In this document: positions 22,601-35,400 of the stretch, one piece after another
Position numbering within the stretch: the first letter of the stretch is position 1
How the letters are laid out: each line of letters opens with the position of its first letter
Assembly: GCF_037975245.1 (NCBI RefSeq)
Contig: NC_092583.1
Span: forward strand, 14,921,264 to 14,985,263
From: Apostichopus japonicus
Lineage: Eukaryota > Echinodermata > Holothuroidea > Aspidochirotida > Stichopodidae
Reading direction: 5' to 3'
Length of the DNA: 64,000 nucleotides
Made by a program: the position numbers and the translations under genes
Notes under the pieces: model-generated
Database searches by the model: none
What the model saw: the letters and a program-made list of their open reading frames with translations, nothing else
Told to the model about the DNA's origin: nothing

Positions 22601-23146
22601 CGAAGTTACAGTGTATTGATTCAACCATAGATGGTCAGGCAAATCATTCCAGAGGACAGTTTAGTCTGGAACAAAATACCCAGGATTTCAGCTCTAGTGA
22701 ACCTGAAGGCCTGGATGAAGAAGATGTAGGGGTCACCCGGAGGAAAGAAAAGTGGTTTACTTTCCCCCCCATCCAGGAGGAATTCATTACTCCTCTACCA
22801 AAGAAATCATCCTTCCATTCTAAAAAGCTTGAGTTAACTGCTAAAAATCTGGTTACAGATTCTATCCCCAAATTTTTAACCCCTTTGAAAGATTTCTCAT
22901 GCTGTGAAGGAGAGGAAGCTCTCTTCTACATTGAATTCATCAGGACAGAAAATGTTTCGGTGGAGTGGTACCAAGATGGCGCCCTTCTCCAAGATTGTAA
23001 AGATTATTTGATAACAGTGAACAAGGACTCGAGTACTCTTCTCATAATGGACACGATCGAGGAAGATAGCGGTCAAATTGATGTGATCGTCAAGAATAAG
23101 TTTGGCGAGGCATCATCCAGAGCTGAGCTGTCGGTCTCTTTGGAAG
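19664..23146 (+). CDS. TTN: Titin exon 22: 3.5 kb exon, acidic disordered insert plus one Ig domain
   Basis: The 1,161 codons are in phase 1-1. The first 40 residues are basic (HKRFKKKTPSEWLK, RSAKKRD). About 1,000 residues follow that are very rich in Asp, Glu and Ser, with no fold I recognise. They include a poly-Ser run (about 22013-22068), an Asp run (about 22381-22395) and two copies of AERYILI (21598, 21835) 237 bp apart. The last 95 residues (about 22861-23146) form an Ig domain: IPKFLTPLKDF, VEWYQDG, EEDSGQIDVIVKNKFGEA. The insert lies where vertebrate titin has only a modest Z9-I1 linker. Its symmetric phase means it could be skipped cleanly. Many S-x-x-E/D sites are candidate CK2 targets (inference). 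Confidence 0.88.
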
Positions 23147-24245
23147 GTAGAAAATTCAAGTAGCTGTCGCCATTTTCTTCTCTGTTTACTAGTCCAGCTT
23201 CCTTCAGCCATTTGACATCTTTGTTTCCATTTTGTTCGTTTTGTCTGTGAAGTTTACAGAGTGGTAGATGATTTTATACTTTCACATCGGAAAGGTAAAA
23301 TCTACTTCAAGACCGTTTCATTTTCCAGTAGGCAGTTACATACTAACCTTATCCTTGGATACAGGCATCTCGTAAAATGTGTCCAATTGGAATTTGTACC
23401 ATATTTTTCTTTACCACATTTTGGAACATTTAGTGAATGACATGTTTTGTCTGTTTCATTTATCAATGCAAGTTTTTCTTTTATTTTTGTTTCTCTCCTG
23501 AGAATTTGTTTACTGACATTATTAACAATTATTTTCATTTTGTAGTTAACCTCCGAGTTTTAGATTGTTGTTTGTGAGTATCAAAGTAACCCATGCATGC
23601 TTTTACATTTGACAGAATTTAGAACTTTAGAAATTAGCTGTTTAGAAATAAAAGAACTGTTAGAAGTAGAAATTGTGATATAGTTTTACATTATTTTAAA
23701 TATGTTTTAATTGATGGAAAATTGTTAAATTATTTTCATGACAATGCATACTTTTTAATAGTCTTTTTTATTCAGTGTTTTATGTAGTTTTGGCTTTTTA
23801 CTGGATTTTGTAAGTCTACTTTTAATTAAATTGTAAAACATTACTTGAAGTTTGAACTAGAAATGAACATAAAACTGTAGGATTAAAATGTGTCCAGTGC
23901 TTAACATACTGAAGTAAGTATCGCTAGGTTGTTTCAATTCTTGTGTGCCATTCATTGTCCAACATTTGAATTAAAAACATTTTGGACAAAAACAAAACAC
24001 AAAATAAGTGAAAAGTTCAACTTCTGCAAATTGCAATTATTCTTTTCATTGCTTCCACTGTTTTCCTTAATTTCTATGACAAATATAAATTTAGATTAAA
24101 AGTATAAATTGGTATTATAAGAGTGTGATTAGTTTTGGATATATTAATTTCCATTTTAATCTTGATGCTCTTTAATAATCAAAAGTGCTAAAGTGGAATA
24201 TAGAAATATTGTTTACATTTTGAGTAACCCATTTCCTTTCCACAG
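23147..24245 (+). other. Intron 22 (1,099 bp), possibly also an alternative 3' UTR
   Basis: The donor GTAGAA is weak. Read-through from exon 22 meets a stop at 23161-23163. AATAAA at 23647-23652 could serve as a poly(A) signal, so a short isoform ending here is possible. Otherwise AT-rich with no gene. Confidence 0.6.
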
Positions 24246-24403
24246 AGAAACCAAAACAACCACAAGCACCTCCAAAACCAGTGCAGAATGGCCCTGTGTT
24301 TGTGTACAGTCCCGCATCCCATACCGCTGCGGAGATTGGTGACCCGATGAAACTGACCGCCCAAATCTCTGGTAACCCAAGTCCAAAAGTTCACTGGATA
24401 AAG
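24246..24403 (+). CDS. TTN: Titin exon 23: Pro-rich linker and first half of an I1-like Ig
   Basis: It encodes EKPKQPQAPPKPVQNG, then VFVYSPASHTAAEIGDPMKL and ISGNPSPKVHWIK. There is no cysteine in strand B. The intron falls right after W-I-K, a split also used in exons 29/30. Phase is 1 in and 0 out. Confidence 0.92.
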
Positions 24404-25083
24404 GTACCCAACAACATTTCACTTCTCATCTTAGATTTTATTTTTTCTATTTCTTTTATCTTTCTTTTTTCTGAAAGTGTAACTTTTTAGAATTGTTTGA
24501 AACAGGATATTAATGAATGAAATGTACTTAGCACAGACAAAGGAAAATAATCATAAAGGAAAACTGATTTTATGTTACTCATTTGCATAATTATTATGTA
24601 TAATTTTATTCATACCAACGTTTTCTATCCTAAGTTGTGATACTTGACGGTATACAGAACCAACGGTTTAGTTGTGTTACTAGATCAGCTTGTCTTGGCA
24701 GATATTACTTTCTGGTGTATTAAGTTTTGCTGCTTGAGAATTCCAAGATTTTATAATGTTTTTATCAATTAAGGTGAATATTAATTTAATCAGCATAGAT
24801 ATAGAAATCACTATTTTCTTTCAATCAGATAAGATATTCAAACTTAATTTGATTTTTTTTGTGAATTTAAAACCAGTCTTAGCATTAAGTAAGTTCTGAA
24901 GACCCGTCACTACCCGTCAAACTATTCTTGAAATTTTGATTTTCAAAGTTAATTATAAATCAATTTTATGTAATATCAATTTTATCATCAATTTTATGTA
25001 TCAAGCTTGTGGTAACATCAGCAAATTAATGATAACGTCATCAAATTTATGGTAACATCAATTTTATTTTACCCTTTTCACAG
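24404..25083 (+). other. Intron 23 (680 bp)
   Basis: AT-rich, with several short TCAATTTTATG-type repeats near 24960-25070. No gene. Confidence 0.75.
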
Positions 25084-25249
25084 GACGGTCACCCAATGGA
25101 TCCTAGTAACAGAATCAAGATGTTACAGGACAACGATAATTTCACCCTCCTAATTGTCGAGGCCCTCCCAGAGGACACTGGAAATTATCAAATTGATGCA
25201 ATTAATCCTTCGGGAACTGCGTCACAGACATTTACTATCAGTGTCAAAG
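25084..25249 (+). CDS. TTN: Titin exon 24: second half of an I1-like Ig
   Basis: It encodes DGHPMDPSNRIKMLQDNDNF, then LPEDTGNYQIDAINPSGTA. S-N-R-I...D-N...L-x-I resembles vertebrate I1 (SDRI...EDNVCELVI, from memory), which also has no B-F cysteine pair. Phase is 0 in and 1 out. Confidence 0.9.
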
Positions 25250-25701
25250 GTTAGTTGTTGATCCACTAAATTATCTTTCTATAAGTCTCTCTTAATCCAA
25301 AATTGTTTTTGTACGATCACCGCCAAACCAAAAACATTTAAGTGTTTGGAGAATGCTTTCAAATTCTCGGCCAGTGCAGTATTGTAATAAATTTCCAGTT
25401 CGTAAGGGAAGTCTGCTCGGAGAGTGTTCAGTTACACAGAGTTATGTTGTTTGTGCACAATTTTAAGTTTGTAAGACACCAATGTCATCTGGTTTTATCT
25501 CAAACTTTCTGCCACAGTATCTGGCCTTTTCTTATCTGACATTGCCATATTATAGTAATCCTTTGGACTGGCCTGTTTGTGTCCTTTCCAAAATTTTGAA
25601 GGTCCTTAATGTCCCTCATTTGTGTGTCCAATCCTTTGATTTTATTGCTCAACTATGTTTGTTTCTTGTTTAAACCGTTAGTTTTCTTATGTATCTTTTA
25701 G
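25250..25701 (+). other. Intron 24 (452 bp)
   Basis: T-rich; nothing visible. Confidence 0.75.
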
Positions 25702-25848
25702 GAGGTACAACTTTGCCAAAGCAACCAGCCCGCGGACTAGATATGCCCAAGACTGGTACTGCGCCTCATTTCGAGCATGGCTTGACTGACATTGAGGTTC
25801 CAGAAGGTTGCCCAGTTGAATTGGCTTGTCAAGTGTTTGGAAAACCAG
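25702..25848 (+). CDS. TTN: Titin exon 25: linker and first half of an Ig domain
   Basis: This exon encodes GGTTLPKQPARGLDMPKTG, then PHFEHGLTDIEVPEG and ELACQVFGKP. It breaks in phase 1 just before the core Trp, at a different site from exons 23/24. Confidence 0.9.
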
Positions 25849-26627
25849 GTAAAAAGTTCTTGCTGCATTATTCTACACTATTACCAGCAAACCAAGTTTA
25901 CTTATATCATAAACTTACCACAGTATCAGGTCAAGAATAGCTGCCGGCATTGATAGTGAAATATTTAGATGGACTGCAAAGAGAAGAAAACAATAGCAAC
26001 CCTTGCTGCTATCAATATCCAGAAAAAGACAGTGTTGGCCAGTATCTGTGCTACCATGGCAACAGTGTGAATATAAATGTCTATACCAGTGTCAAGAATT
26101 AGAACCTTGCAATTGGATGCCCACATTGTGAATGAAGTGTTTCATTTGTGGGTTGATAGTTTGGAAATGTTGCAGGCATTTTAGCATAAGCAGTCATTTT
26201 GGGGGTTTTAAGGGTTCTAAAGAGAAACAAGGTCCTGTTATGTACCCATTGCATGTATGAGAATCACCAATGACATATTAAATATTGATCTCACATGATA
26301 ACATTTCAATGAAACTGCAAGAAAGAAACCAAAGAGGGTAGGTAGGGCACCAGTTTGAGTAACATCTTGAAAGCAACTTTTTTTCTTCTTTTCAAATGTA
26401 GCCCCAATATTATTTGGAAAATGATTTCAGTATTTATATCTTAAAAACTTTTTGGAAATTCACAAGTTAATGTCACACTTTGCCACATTCAGTAGGCAGT
26501 TAAAGATTGTAGAGGGAATAAAAAAAAAAAAACAGATTACAAGTAACAAAACGAATTAGATGATTATATTATATATAATTCTTCACATCTTACCCCTCCC
26601 GCCCCCAATTTTTTTTCTCTGTCACAG
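25849..26627 (+). other. Intron 25 (779 bp)
   Basis: AT-rich, with a poly-A run at about 26520-26532. No gene. Confidence 0.75.
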
Positions 26628-26816
26628 AACCTGAGATAATTTGGTACTGCAACGGTGCGGTTATCAAACCGTCTCGATACTTCCAGATGAGTTACCAGGA
26701 CACCATCGCCAGTCTGATCATAAACGAGGTGTTCCCAGAGGATGCTGGCACGTACTCATGTGAGGCTGTCAACGACTCCGGGAGTAACATCTCTCACAGC
26801 AACCTGAGAGTCCAAG
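26628..26816 (+). CDS. TTN: Titin exon 26: second half of the exon 25 Ig domain
   Basis: It encodes EPEIIWYCNGAVIKPSRYF, then FPEDAGTYSCEAVNDSGSN and LRVQ. Both core cysteines (exon 25 LACQV, here YSCEA) are present. Phase is 1-1; the donor GTGCGT is atypical but usable. Confidence 0.92.
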
Positions 26817-29800
26817 GTGCGTTATCAGAAACCGAGAGTCTCTGATGACATCGTTTAGTTTGATGTGATTTGATAATTATGAACATAATTTTACTGATAA
26901 ATGATGCATGGAGTCAAATTCCATCGTCAGTTGTACATGTAATGGCTTCCAACGTTGATTGGTAGACATAGGTTGTCGTACTCAAAACAGGGTGAAAGGT
27001 AAGGAGAGATGTATAAAAGGGAAATCGGTTGTAAAACAAGAGAATCCAAGGCAAGTCCTAAATTTTGCCTTGATGTGATTGCATTAAAAATAATAACTTT
27101 TGAAAATAAAGTTTTTAGCTTCATTTGTGGAAAAGTGTGTTATTGATGCAAAACAAAAATCTGACACGTGTCCATTTGGCATCAACTAACTACATATTTA
27201 ATAAGTGTGGGTTAAATATGTACAGATCTAGACTGATAATATGCAAAAGAATAGTGGAAATTACAGTTCCATAAAATGTTAGGAAATGTGAATAAATGGT
27301 TGAATAAAGTGAGTGAAAGAATGAATGAATGAATGGTTGAATGAATGGATGAATGAAATGTGACAATGGTTTTTTATTTTCACCAAATTTACAAGAATGA
27401 TTTTTGGAATCAATCTTCAAGTGTTTGATCTCTTTTTTAGGTAAGTAAGTTCACAAATAGTCAGGGTTTTTTCTTTAATAAATAAATAAATAAATAATAA
27501 ATAAATAAATCATGAACAGAAAACTGACATAGTAGTTAATACGTATACTTTCTTTGCTGTTCCAAAAGTAAAACATCTGTTGTGTGAAACAAATATGCAA
27601 ACTTGCAGAGATGGCGTATTGGAAAGAGAGTGGGAGGGGTGAGTGGGGGTAAGGGGACTGGTAGGTGATTCTATTACAGGCATCATCTCGTATGCCAGCG
27701 CTCTCTGCTAAATTTTGTATTGAGTTTTACAATGATTAATATCCAATGCACAAGGAGTTGATAAATTGTCAGTACTTTTTATTGCTCCAACTGTGCGAAC
27801 AATATTATCATTAGCTAGTAGATTTGAATGTCAGTGGTTAACTGTGTACCAAAGGGACATGTATTCTCTCTGGTTTACTGACTGATGTGACGAGATTTAG
27901 ACTTTAACGAAACGTACTGCTGTGCTGTGGATAAAAAAAAAAGACTCAAAAAAGAAACTTACCAAGCAAGTTACAAAGAAGTAAAAAGAATAAAACATGA
28001 AAACACTACAAATGCAAGCAAGATTAAACCAGATGCCATAGGGATGTAAGTTGTCTAAATAATGAATGTTTGTGATAGTTGTGTTGTGTTTTAGTAGTTT
28101 GTGATGAGTGGTTTTCTAGATATAAAACTTACTGTAATGTCCTGGGTATTGTCTCTGTCAGGAGGTTATTAAGCCCAGAAGTGAACAATAAGTGTACCAG
28201 TGTTGTTAGTAAATGCATAGGTTCAGCCTCTCTGTACATCATGTTTTAGTCTAAGTACAATGTTATAATTCAGTGTATAAAGCTGTTTTCTAGTTTTATA
28301 TCTCTTAACTTATAATCGGGTTTGACAGCTGTTGTACTAGAGTTAATACTCAGTGGGTAAATTTAGTTTATATTGTCCTATAAGCTGTCTAAAGGTTTCG
28401 ACGTGTGCTGCAGACATATTCAACAGTATTTATTTTGGTTCAAACTGGTTGCTATAGTAATGATATCATTGAGTGGTACATTGGAATGGGTGTAAGAGGG
28501 GTGCACATACCCTATTTGTATTCTGTCATGGTTTGTGTACATGCTTTAGAAGAACACTGTGGTGATGGGTTCTGCTAAAGTTACAGAAGCATGTTGATAT
28601 CTTGTCAAAGGTAGATTCTTGTAAGAACTTACTCCGAATTCTATCAAATATGATTTATATACAAGGCTGTGCAGTGGTGGTTTCATGAAATAGTAACAAG
28701 AAGTGTCAAAGGTCATTCTAGGAGACATAGTGTAAATTATTGAAAATTCTACTTTTCTAGATGAGAATTTATTTAACATCATTCCAATTACCCTACCATC
28801 ATCAAACATCATAAGTAATATTGAACTAACTTAGAATATATAGAACACTGGAATAACACTGGAATTTGCCATTTAAATAGGCAAAAGGTTTTGCCAGGCC
28901 GTTGACCAAACAATGGATTGTCCACATGCTTAAAATTGACTTCATGGCATGTCCTTCTATTTCATTTCATGAAACTTTTCACTGTCATAATACAGATGTT
29001 ACAAAATTTGTGTGTTTATGATACAAATTGGTGACTCAGCGACATCGATTATGCAAGATCAGGTATATATTACAGCCAGATACATATACAGACTGCATGA
29101 ATTAATCCAATCAATATCGTTGAAAGTATGGCACCACAAAAGGAATACCACTTTTTTAATTTTTGTATACTGGAATCAACATGCTTCTGTAGCCGTGCAA
29201 CAAACAGTGTATTCAAGTCAAAATTTTAAATTTTGTTACCTTATAATTTGTATTTTAAGTCTTGTTGTTATTATTCTTTTGTGTGTGAAACTGTATCTGT
29301 ACCTGTGTTGGTAGATTTAAAGATTGAAAAGAAGTTGGACATCAATGTTTATTCTTTCGTAGATTAGAAATTATTCTGTGTCTCTTATATGCTCTTCAAT
29401 AAAGTTGATCAATTTTATTGAAGATGACTGCAATGCCGAAAGTGCCTTATGAAATTGTAGTTGTGCAGAATATTTTGTCTTCCAAAATGTGAGATATGTG
29501 TTTGCTTAGCACAAACTGAGCATCAAGCTTGTCTAGTTATTCCCAACTTTTGTGATGACTCAAAAATACTTTTATATAATGTTTTCGTGTGCTTTGTGTG
29601 AAAAGTCTTAGTAAATGGTACATTTGAGTCACCTTCCTAAACAGTCACAGAACTGTTACCACTGTGCTGCATTATTACTACCATTCCTGTATTGTAATAT
29701 CCTCAAATGTTAGTACACATTGAAAATTGAGGTATATTTAACAAGCAATATCCAATGAATGTGTTGGTTACCTAGTGATGACAGAAAATTGCAGTTAATC

Positions 29801-32115
29801 ATGATCTGCATTTTCATATTTGTGCAAAAGACCAAAAAAAATGAAAATTATTGTAAGCCATTTACTCATCTGAGGATGCATTATAATAAAAGAAAAAAAT
29901 GCTTAGTAGGAATAGTGCAATTCTGTTTTTGTGCAATGTGCTGTTTTGTCAAATTTGTTGTCAAACTGTTTTGCAATTTTTCTGTCTTTGTTTGTATTCT
30001 GTTTAGTCTATCCTTACTGTTGTTCTAAGAATTATTTCTTTATAGTGTCAGCTAATTATAGTAACTTATAGTAAAAGTCGATCATTTTCGTGAATTTGAT
30101 GTCCATTTTAGACCGTGGTCATTATAATACGGTGGCAGCCATTACGGCAGAAATGGTTCAGTCATCGCACCATCTGGTGAATGTGTTTTTCAGAATTTGC
30201 ACCTGGTATGATGACACAAAACATGGACGTGTCTAAGTAGGGATAATCTTGTGATTATTTAATCCTACAAATGAAGAAATTATTCTATGTACATGTTGTC
30301 TCCTGCTTATTATTAGTTCATCAAAACTAAATGAATCACAGATGGTAATGTCTTGAGAATATCTGGTCTGTAATAAAGATAATGATGATCGTTTTTGAAC
30401 ATTGGACAACCTGTCAGCTCTGTTCATAAAGGTTATTCATCCTTCAAGTTTTCAGTTCTCAAGAGAGCGGATAAAGGGTTTAAAAGTGAACGGTACATGT
30501 GATATGAACTTTCTTTTAAGTTGTAGCTTGAAATTTCCCAATGACTTGTATTGTTCTTCAGATGGATCCAGGGACATTAGAACCATTTTTATACTTGCCT
30601 TCTAGTAAATTAAATTCTTCCAATATTTGTGAAGAAATATTGACAATAGAAAAAGTTGTTTGGCACAAAATTGACCTCCAAAGGGATCCTGCTACCTCAT
30701 TATTCTACAAGAGCCATTACTACTCTCTGAGATATGCAGTCCATAGTGCAAAAGAATGGATCACTTTAGTAGAGAGAAGCTTCTGAATTTGTGGTCTGAA
30801 TTGCCAAACAGTTTTTCATCTTACTTGACGGTTTGTATAATAAAGGTTCTGCTGTTACCTGGAAGATGGTTTGTCTTCTCGTCTGCAGCAATGTAGATAG
30901 AGGGCGTGCTCTGTGAAGAGCCAAACATGGTTAAAGAGCAGAATCATCAGCATGACCATTATCGTATTGAATTATGTCATTCATTACTAACGTTATTGCT
31001 TTTTTTTTCCCATCTTACTAACTTTACTCCATCTTGTTGACAATATTGTTGATATTAAATGCATTACAGAATTTCAATATCCATCCATAACTCAAAAAGT
31101 CAGAAGTAGTAGAAAGTAAGCATGGGACACTTTTCACTAATAATTCAACTTTTCATGTTAGAAAGAAGACAATTAAAAACCAGCCTCATTGCCTAACCCT
31201 GATCAGACTTTATCGTAGAATTCCATTCATTTCTCTCTCAAGAAACCTCTGTCTCTGAATCAACAGAACACACTTAATGTCACCACTTGTCCTTTAGAAT
31301 GACCCATAGTGACCTCAGTTCCTCATATTTCAGTCTATCTCGTCTCAAAATCTTCATTTGCATGCTAACAAATTTTGGAAAAAGAAAGTTGAGAACAGTC
31401 TTACTTTTGTCTGCAAAGAAGTGAAATGCGGCAAAAACAGAAATAGATGAATTAATAAATTTGATAAAATGATGCGCTTAAATTTTTGAAATCTTGACTA
31501 GTAGTGTATGCTTTGTGAAGATTGCTGTTTGCTAACTAATTTCCCCTTTAACTGGACATTTGTGTCAGTATGTGTGTTCTGTCCACTCCCTGACTAAAGG
31601 GAACGAAACAAAATATACCTTTTCAAAGCTCTGCTTGGCTGCTGAATCTGATCAACTTTGCTATCGGAAAACCTCTATCAAATATATTTAACCCCTCCCC
31701 TTCCCCCCTCAAGAGAGAAAATCTGGTGCAAGAAAAACAAAATTGTCTTCAATCTAACATGAATTGCTTGATAGAACCTTTTAATTTGAGAGAGAAATTA
31801 TTGGATATTTCTCAGCTTGAAATCTGTGAATTTTGGACACGAAATGTGGCAGAGGTACGAGGCCTGCCTACTAGCGGTTTCTAAATCGCAAAGGTTTGGT
31901 CCTGTGAATGCTTAGTAGTTGACTAACGTCTTGTAATGCAGACGCAGAATTTTCAGGTCTTTGAATACCTTTTACTCTGCATTAGCACGTAGGCCACGTT
32001 TGCGCCTTCTCTCTGTAAACGATCTGCTTTTTGTGTTTAAGATGTTTTCTAGGATGTTAAAAAAAACAAAAACAAATTGACTTACCATTATTATTCGTGT
32101 GCTTCCCTCCCTTAG
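26817..32115 (+). other. Intron 26 (5.3 kb)
   Basis: This long intron is mostly T-rich. It has (GAAT)n at about 27319-27360, (AAAT)n at about 27476-27510 and a G-rich patch at about 27630-27660. The open frames in it (for example 29012-29314, 29759-30028, 30541-30786) are short, of low complexity and without family motifs. I see no exon or other gene. Confidence 0.7.
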
Positions 32116-32430
32116 TTGAAGAGATCAGATCAGCTGCCGAGCAAGCTATTGCCCCTAAATTTTTAAAGAGGATCTCCAACATGGATGTTCCTGAAGGCAG
32201 CCAAGCGAAATTTGAATGTAGAGTACAAGGAAGCCCTCGCCCTGAGGTGAAATGGTACAAAGATAACAAAGAAATTCAAAGTAACCAATACACAAGCATT
32301 GTGACGACTCCCGATGGTGGCAGCGTTCTACATTTTCAGAAAGTATTCGCCGACGACATGGGAAGGGTGACAGTGGTCGCTACCAACACCGCTGGTGCCA
32401 CCACAATGTCCGCCGATCTAGGCGTTCAAG
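32116..32430 (+). CDS. TTN: Titin exon 27: one complete Ig domain
   Basis: The 105 codons are in phase 1-1: a whole domain in one exon. Motifs are IAPKFLKRISNMDVPEG, KFECRVQGSPRPEVKWYKDN, ADDMGRVTVVATNTAG. The B-strand Cys is present and the F-strand Cys absent (VTVVATN). Confidence 0.93.
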
Positions 32431-35400
32431 GTATTATAGCTTCCATCATTCAATGGGGTCATTATTGAATGTACGCATCTCAGTTTCATATGTACAAATC
32501 TGCTTTGAAAAATCCCTTCCCATAGTTATGAAGCTTCTAAAATAAAGACTTTATGTCATGGAAAACCATAGAATAATAGAAATGTGGGAAATTAGTATTT
32601 GGGTTTTTTGACAAGCATTCTGTTGTTGATAAATTAAGGTGTTGCCAAATTTGCATTAGAACTTACCAAAAGAAAGAAACAACTGTTGGGAGTTCTCAGA
32701 GGTTTGTCATACTGCAGATTTTTACGACATGAAACGCATGAACTTAGTTAACGCAGAGAGTGGAAACTGTATGAAGTGCATGTTACTATGGCATGAAGTA
32801 GTGTGAGGTATGGGTGTAATCATAACTCTCTGAGGAAACTGGATGTAAACTCACAAGACAGCCATATCCTTGAAGTACCTGAACTGGTTTGCTGCCACCG
32901 TTCATGATCTACTGACGGAGTGACCTATGTAAGGATCAAATCCACATCTCCATCCAAATAACATGAAACTTCAAATTGATATAAATACAATATCCATACA
33001 CCAAGCTAAGAATTTGTCAGTCAACGTGCATTAACATGAATTAATAACAGAAAACATTTCCAAGAAAAATATAAATAACCATTTTTAATAACCTTCACAA
33101 GTTAAAAGTCTAGAGCCTCTTCAACCTTACCTCTAAGAATTTGTAATTTCACAATTTTTTTGGGTCATTAAACTGCAAATCTGAGTAGATTAAGATACTG
33201 GATGTATCAAGATAGGATGTTATAAAACTTTCCAACAGATAATTAATATTTACATTTAGCTGGGTTGTCCTCTCAGCTTCTCCCTGTTCAAGTCCTTCCC
33301 AGACGATTCCATTCTATGACCATTTGGTGTTTTAGCTATAGAGGGGGTCAGACCAAATGTAAGATGTTCCTTTGACCCACCAATCCCAAAGCACCCAAGC
33401 AAAACATACTATCTTGAACTACTACTACATTGATGACAATCTTACAGGTTCATTACAAATTTCTTCAATATTTTAATTACCAGAATAGCATTTGAATTTT
33501 TTTTGTAGTGTTTGGTTATTATTTAAACCCTAATTTGTCCGAAAACATGGAACAGTCTTTGCCAAAGCAAACCTACCCTCTGACTAGCACCACTAAGACA
33601 TTTAAGTGAATTAATACTCCTTCTTGGTCAATTAGTCACAACTAAAATTTCCTAGTTTTCTGAGATAGGGGTTTGGACAATGTTAGCACAAAGTAATGCC
33701 TGTTTCATCAGATCAATCCACACACATTATTTTTTTTCTCAAAAATAAAACAAACAGACAATTCTCTACTTCTAATAATTCTTAAAAGTATATTTTTAAC
33801 ATTTGGCTACTTACTCATCCCCCCTCCCCTCCAGTTATAGTTAGCCCATTCAGCCAATGGCCAAAGACCATCCAAATATTCACCAAAGGTCTACTCCTCA
33901 CCATGTTGACAAATCTGAAAAGTAATTTGTTTGGTAGTAACTTAGATGTAGAGTGCAATATAAGAGAAACTTGCAAAGTACTTTCTTTATCAAAAATGTA
34001 AATGGGGTAAATCAGGAAAGTTTTTTGACAAAGAAGAATAAAGTATTCATGGAAGGCTAGTGCCTTGAAAAACAGATTTTCTGCTTTGCAAAGATGGCAG
34101 GAGAAATTTGAAGTAAAAGAATATATTCTCTCCTACTGACAGCTGATTCTAAATTATCCATGGAACTAACATTTCGCAATGCAAAACTGAGGGCAAAACA
34201 CTTACATAAAGATAGTACAAAGATCAAAGTCCAAAAGTAAGGTCACACTCATTTTATATGGCACTGAACAAATGTAGCCAGAATCGATGGACATGCATGT
34301 TTTAACGTTTCAGCATGTTTTTACACAGAATATGCTGGACAGGACTTAACATTGACTGTATGAAATCTATAGATGTAAGACTTAAACATCAAAGCCTAGA
34401 AGTATCTTGTTTTCCGTTGTGATACTGTAGCCCAAAACAATGCCCATTACCCTCTAAACACTGTCTTAAGTGACTATGCCCATTACCCCCTAAAACATTG
34501 TCTTAAGCTACTTGTTTAGTTCAGAACCTGGCAGAATTGCTTTCAAAAGAAAAGTTACACCCTCTTAACCTGCAAGGAAAAAAATAAGGTCATAGTAATC
34601 GTAAACAGTTCAACTTAGGCAGATCACAATGGACAAAATAATTAATCATGTAAAATCAAACCCAACTTTTTGTCAATCTCAAATGGCAAAGGAATTTAGA
34701 TGAGAACATATACATGCCAGTAAATAGATACTGCAAGAACAAAGGAAAATTTGAAATTGAAGCAATTCAAGACAGAATTCTCATGTTGTTCTTTCATGCT
34801 CTTCATTAACAAATTGGAGATATTCTGAGCAGAATTTCCTCTATTTAAACCTTTAACGTAAAAAGTAGAGAAATATCAATGTACATCTCTTTGGGAGTAT
34901 ACCTTTACCAAACAAGGAGAGAAAGAAAGGAAAGGACAGCAAAGCAAACCTGATCTGCAGTTGTTATCAATTTAACTGTCATGACTCCCATCATCCCTTC
35001 ATGACCTGACTTTGTGACTCAATGAGGGTGGTGGAGGGGGTAGGGAGGGGGCTATGGAGGGGGGAGAGTAAGTTCCCTCTCATACTTTCAACATTGAATC
35101 ACCCTTTCATCAAAATAGAGGGCTGTGAGTTAATACTAGATCCAGAATGAAATTATTTGAATATTACCTAGAGGGAAGAACTCATTCATGTCATGACACC
35201 ATATGACACGTTATTAACTGAAAGGTTTTCAAATGAGTAGGTGCCTTAATTCTAGTCATAAATCTAAACACTTGTCCTAATTTAATGGTTGTCACATATT
35301 ACACCTTGCAGCTAAAAAACGAAAATAGCGTATTATTGCACATCCTACGCAAGTACTAAGTTATTCATTCTCCAAATTAATCTTGGCCTCAAGCTGCTTA

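Noticed and set aside
28500-30800. Short open frames and AATAAA sites in intron 26
   Set aside because: The frames are under 101 codons, of low complexity, and show no family motif. AATAAA is expected by chance in sequence this AT-rich.
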